The position numbers and the translations under genes are program-made. From contig NZ_WACG01000002.1 of NCBI RefSeq assembly GCF_009193255.1, forward strand, positions 372,001 to 436,000: a stretch of DNA of 64,000 bases, written 5' to 3'. Shown one piece after another: positions 62,105-64,000 of this stretch (positions within the stretch are counted from its first letter, which is position 1; each line of letters starts with the position of its first letter). The notes beneath the pieces are model-generated. The model saw nothing but the letters and a program-made list of their open reading frames with translations. It had not been told where the DNA came from and ran no database searches. The DNA comes from Arthrobacter koreensis. GTDB lineage: Bacteria; Actinomycetota; Actinomycetes; Actinomycetales; Micrococcaceae.

Positions 62105-63391
62105 GTGATCGCCTGGAACTCCCGCCCCCTTCCCGAACTGCCCGGACATTCCCCGGAACTGGTCCTTTTCGACACAGCGCTGCGCCGCACCGTCCCCGTG
62201 ACTCCGGGCCCCGAGGCCGGGCTTTATGTCTGCGGAATTACCCCCTACGACGCAACCCACATGGGCCATGCGGCAACCTACGCAGCGTTCGACCTGCTGA
62301 ACCGCCAGTGGCGGGACGCCGGTCACACTGTGAACTACGTGCAGAACGTCACGGACATCGACGATCCGCTCCTGGAGCGCGCGAACGCCACCGGTGTTGA
62401 CTGGACCATCCTGGCCAAGGAACAGACGCAGCTCTTCCGGGAAGACATGGAAGCCCTCAACGTGCTGGCGCCGCGCAGCTACATCGGCGCCGTCGAATCG
62501 ATCGAATGGATCGTTCCGGTGGTTGAAGACCTCCTGGAGCGGGGCATCGCCTACCGTGTTCCCGGCACCGGCCAGGAGCCCGACGGCGATGTGTACTTCT
62601 CCGTCGACGCCGCCGCGGCAATGCCCGCGGACGGCAGCGACGCGTGGTGGCTTGGACAGGTGTCAAACCTGACCCCGGAACAAATGATGCCCGTGTTTGC
62701 CGAACGCGGCGGAGACCCGGAACGTCCCGGCAAGCGCAATCCCCTGGATGCCCTGTTGTGGCGGGTGGCCCGCCCGGGCGAACCGCAGTGGCCCGGCGGC
62801 GCCCTTGGTGACGGACGCCCCGGCTGGCACATTGAGTGCTCAGTCATCGCCCGACGGTTCCTGCCCGCGCCGTTCACGGTGCAGGCGGGGGGATCGGACC
62901 TCGTCTTCCCGCACCACGAAATGAGCGCCGGACACGCCTGGGCCTGCTCGGGTGAACCCCTGGCCGAGCACTACGCCCACGCAGGCATGGTAGGGCTGGA
63001 CGGGGAAAAGATGAGCAAGTCCCTGGGCAACCTGGTGCTGGTCTCGAAACTGCGTGCCGAGGGAGTCGACCCGGCGGCTATCCGACTCACCCTGGCCGGA
63101 CACCACTACCGTTCGGACTGGTTCTGGACGGCCGGGGACCTGGCGCGCTCCGAGGAACGGCTCAGCCGTTACCGCCAGGCTCTGGCCCTCACCGACGTCC
63201 AGGCCGCCGAGGATCTCCTCAGCCGCTTCCGGCTCTGCCTCGCCGATGACCTGAACGCACCGGCGGCACTGGCCGCCGCCGATGAATGGGCCGCACGCCT
63301 TCCACTCTCCGAACCGGCGGCATCAGCCGGCTCCGGGGCGGACCTGGCCGCAGCTGCCTTCGACGCCCTGCTGGGCATTACCCTCCGCTAG
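62105..63391 (+). CDS. mshC: L-cysteine:1-D-myo-inosityl 2-amino-2-deoxy-alpha-D-glucopyranoside ligase
   Basis: Joins cysteine to GlcN-Ins in mycothiol synthesis, the main thiol of actinobacteria. The 428-residue product starts at a GTG and resembles a shortened cysteinyl-tRNA synthetase: [19 protein letters not shown] near residue 40 with the zinc Cys and HIGH-type motif, and KMSKSLGN near residue 302. The tRNA-binding C-terminal domain is lacking. This gene marks the organism as a mycothiol producer. Confidence 0.96.
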   Translation: MIAWNSRPLPELPGHSPELVLFDTALRRTVPVTPGPEAGLYVCGITPYDATHMGHAATYAAFDLLNRQWRDAGHTVNYVQNVTDIDDPLLERANATGVDWTILAKEQTQLFREDMEALNVLAPRSYIGAVESIEWIVPVVEDLLERGIAYRVPGTGQEPDGDVYFSVDAAAAMPADGSDAWWLGQVSNLTPEQMMPVFAERGGDPERPGKRNPLDALLWRVARPGEPQWPGGALGDGRPGWHIECSVIARRFLPAPFTVQAGGSDLVFPHHEMSAGHAWACSGEPLAEHYAHAGMVGLDGEKMSKSLGNLVLVSKLRAEGVDPAAIRLTLAGHHYRSDWFWTAGDLARSEERLSRYRQALALTDVQAAEDLLSRFRLCLADDLNAPAALAAADEWAARLPLSEPAASAGSGADLAAAAFDALLGITLR

Positions 63392-63395
63392 CGAA

Positions 63396-63428
63396 GGTGC
63401 GGTGCCGGCAACCGGGCGGCACCGCGCC
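63396..63428. terminator. hairpin between mshC and the PAC2 gene
   Basis: GGTGCGGTGCC (63396-63406) pairs with GGCACCGCGCC (63418-63428) with one mismatch, between two convergent genes. It has no clear T-run, so terminator strength is uncertain. Confidence 0.55.
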
Positions 63429-63432
63429 ACAG

Positions 63433-64000
63433 CTAGTCCCGGCGGCGTCGCTTCAGGTAGCGCTCGAACTCCCTGGCAATCGATTCGCCGGTTGCCTCGG
63501 GAAGCTCGGCAGTGTCCTTCGCTTCTTCCAGCTGCCGGACATAGGCGGCGATCTCCGGATCCTCGGTGGCGAGTTCATCCACTCCGCGTTCCCAGGCTTC
63601 CGCTTCCTCGGTGAGCACCGACGTGTCCACGGGAACCTGCAGGAGCTCTTCGATCCGGTGCAGCAGGGCCAGCTGTGCCTTGGGCGACGGCGGCTGGCCT
63701 ACGTAGTGGGGTACTGCTGCCCAGAGTGAAAGCGTGGGGATGTCCGCCAGCGCGGCCACCTCGGCCAGGACTCCCACAATGCCAATCGGGCCCTCGTACT
63801 CTGACGGTTCAACATCGAGATGGGCGCGCAGGTCCTCTTCCTCGCAGGTTGCGGTGACAGGAATGGGCCGCGTGTGCGGCACGTCCGCCAGAAGCGCGCC
63901 TGCCAGCACGAGGCAGTCGACGTCGAGTTCTTTGGCCAGCCCGATCAGCTCTGCCGTGTACGCCCGCCACTTGTATGACGGCTCGACGCCGGTTACCAGG
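63433..64000 (-). CDS. PAC2 family protein (3' part)
   Basis: The gene runs off the right edge. The frame is open from 64000 downward and reads LVTGVEPSYKWRAYTAELIG, then LAKELDVDCLVLAGALLADV, before the ATG/GTG candidates inside, so the true start lies outside the window. PAC2 proteins resemble proteasome assembly chaperones. Placement next to mshC is common in actinobacteria. The C-terminus ends with a basic ERYLKRRRRD. Confidence 0.85.
   Translation of the reverse strand, partial: LVTGVEPSYKWRAYTAELIGLAKELDVDCLVLAGALLADVPHTRPIPVTATCEEEDLRAHLDVEPSEYEGPIGIVGVLAEVAALADIPTLSLWAAVPHYVGQPPSPKAQLALLHRIEELLQVPVDTSVLTEEAEAWERGVDELATEDPEIAAYVRQLEEAKDTAELPEATGESIAREFERYLKRRRRD

Noticed and set aside
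1-64000. Mobile element, prophage or genomic island.
   Set aside because: I saw no transposase, integrase, phage gene, direct-repeat att site next to the tRNA, or shift in composition; gene content is core metabolism throughout.

Overview
The window is a gene-dense, high-GC stretch of chromosome from an actinobacterium, most likely a member of the Micrococcaceae (Arthrobacter or a close relative). The main reasons are the mycothiol ligase gene mshC, an actinobacterial-type OpcA next to zwf, a BioY-EcfA-EcfT biotin transporter, a DUF3099 protein, many GTG starts, frequent 4-base ATGA overlaps, and the gene order. I see no phage, insertion sequence, CRISPR array or plasmid gene. Almost everything is core metabolism or housekeeping, and both ends of the window cut through ordinary chromosome.

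Layout. (1) 1-11 kb holds central carbon metabolism. pgk-tpiA-secG on the plus strand converges on a minus-strand operon tkt-tal-pgi-zwf-opcA-pgl, which covers the oxidative and non-oxidative pentose phosphate pathway plus pgi but has no gnd. (2) 11-15.3 kb holds heme O/heme A synthesis (ctaB, ctaA) and a two-gene ABC exporter read with ctaA. The gap between ctaB and ctaA carries short repeated motifs. (3) 15.4-20.3 kb is a SUF iron-sulfur operon, sufR-sufB-sufD-sufC-sufT, without sufS or sufU. (4) 20.3-22.4 kb is a biotin ECF transporter. (5) 22.6-32.4 kb is mixed: an ABC-F ATPase, a SURF1 operon, two SDR genes (one missing its catalytic Tyr), serB, an ABC ATPase, a TauE-type permease, an rRNA/tRNA methyltransferase, a lipoprotein and zinc-free L31. 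(6) 32.5-46.4 kb has a lipoate ligase with a domain in an unusual position, a cupin, aminopeptidase N with a GT-C membrane protein, a YeiH-type transporter, a P-type Ca2+-like ATPase, a zinc-ribbon SDR, and divergent glgC and glgA. (7) 46.5-53 kb is a fatty-acid oxidation locus: an acyl-CoA oxidase-like gene and a TetR regulator, divergent from thiolase-FabG4-HtdX. (8) 53-57.6 kb has kynureninase, a universal stress protein with an amino-acid permease, and a CorC/DUF21 protein. (9) 57.7-64 kb has tRNA-Leu(GAG), an M20 peptidase, an acyl-CoA dehydrogenase-like flavoprotein, a DUF5703 protein, an acidic protein, uppP, mshC and the 3' part of a PAC2 gene.

Several groups work together. SURF1, CtaA and CtaB all serve cytochrome oxidase assembly. 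The pentose phosphate genes are translationally coupled. The 46-53 kb cluster resembles the mycobacterial fadE5-fadA2-fabG4-htdX locus. No system here looks wholly new. The items most worth checking are the repeated motifs at 12.1-12.5 kb, the two SDR proteins with altered active sites, the lipoate ligase domain order, the candidate operators at 49.4 kb and 32.07 kb, and the SUF operon that lacks its cysteine desulfurase.
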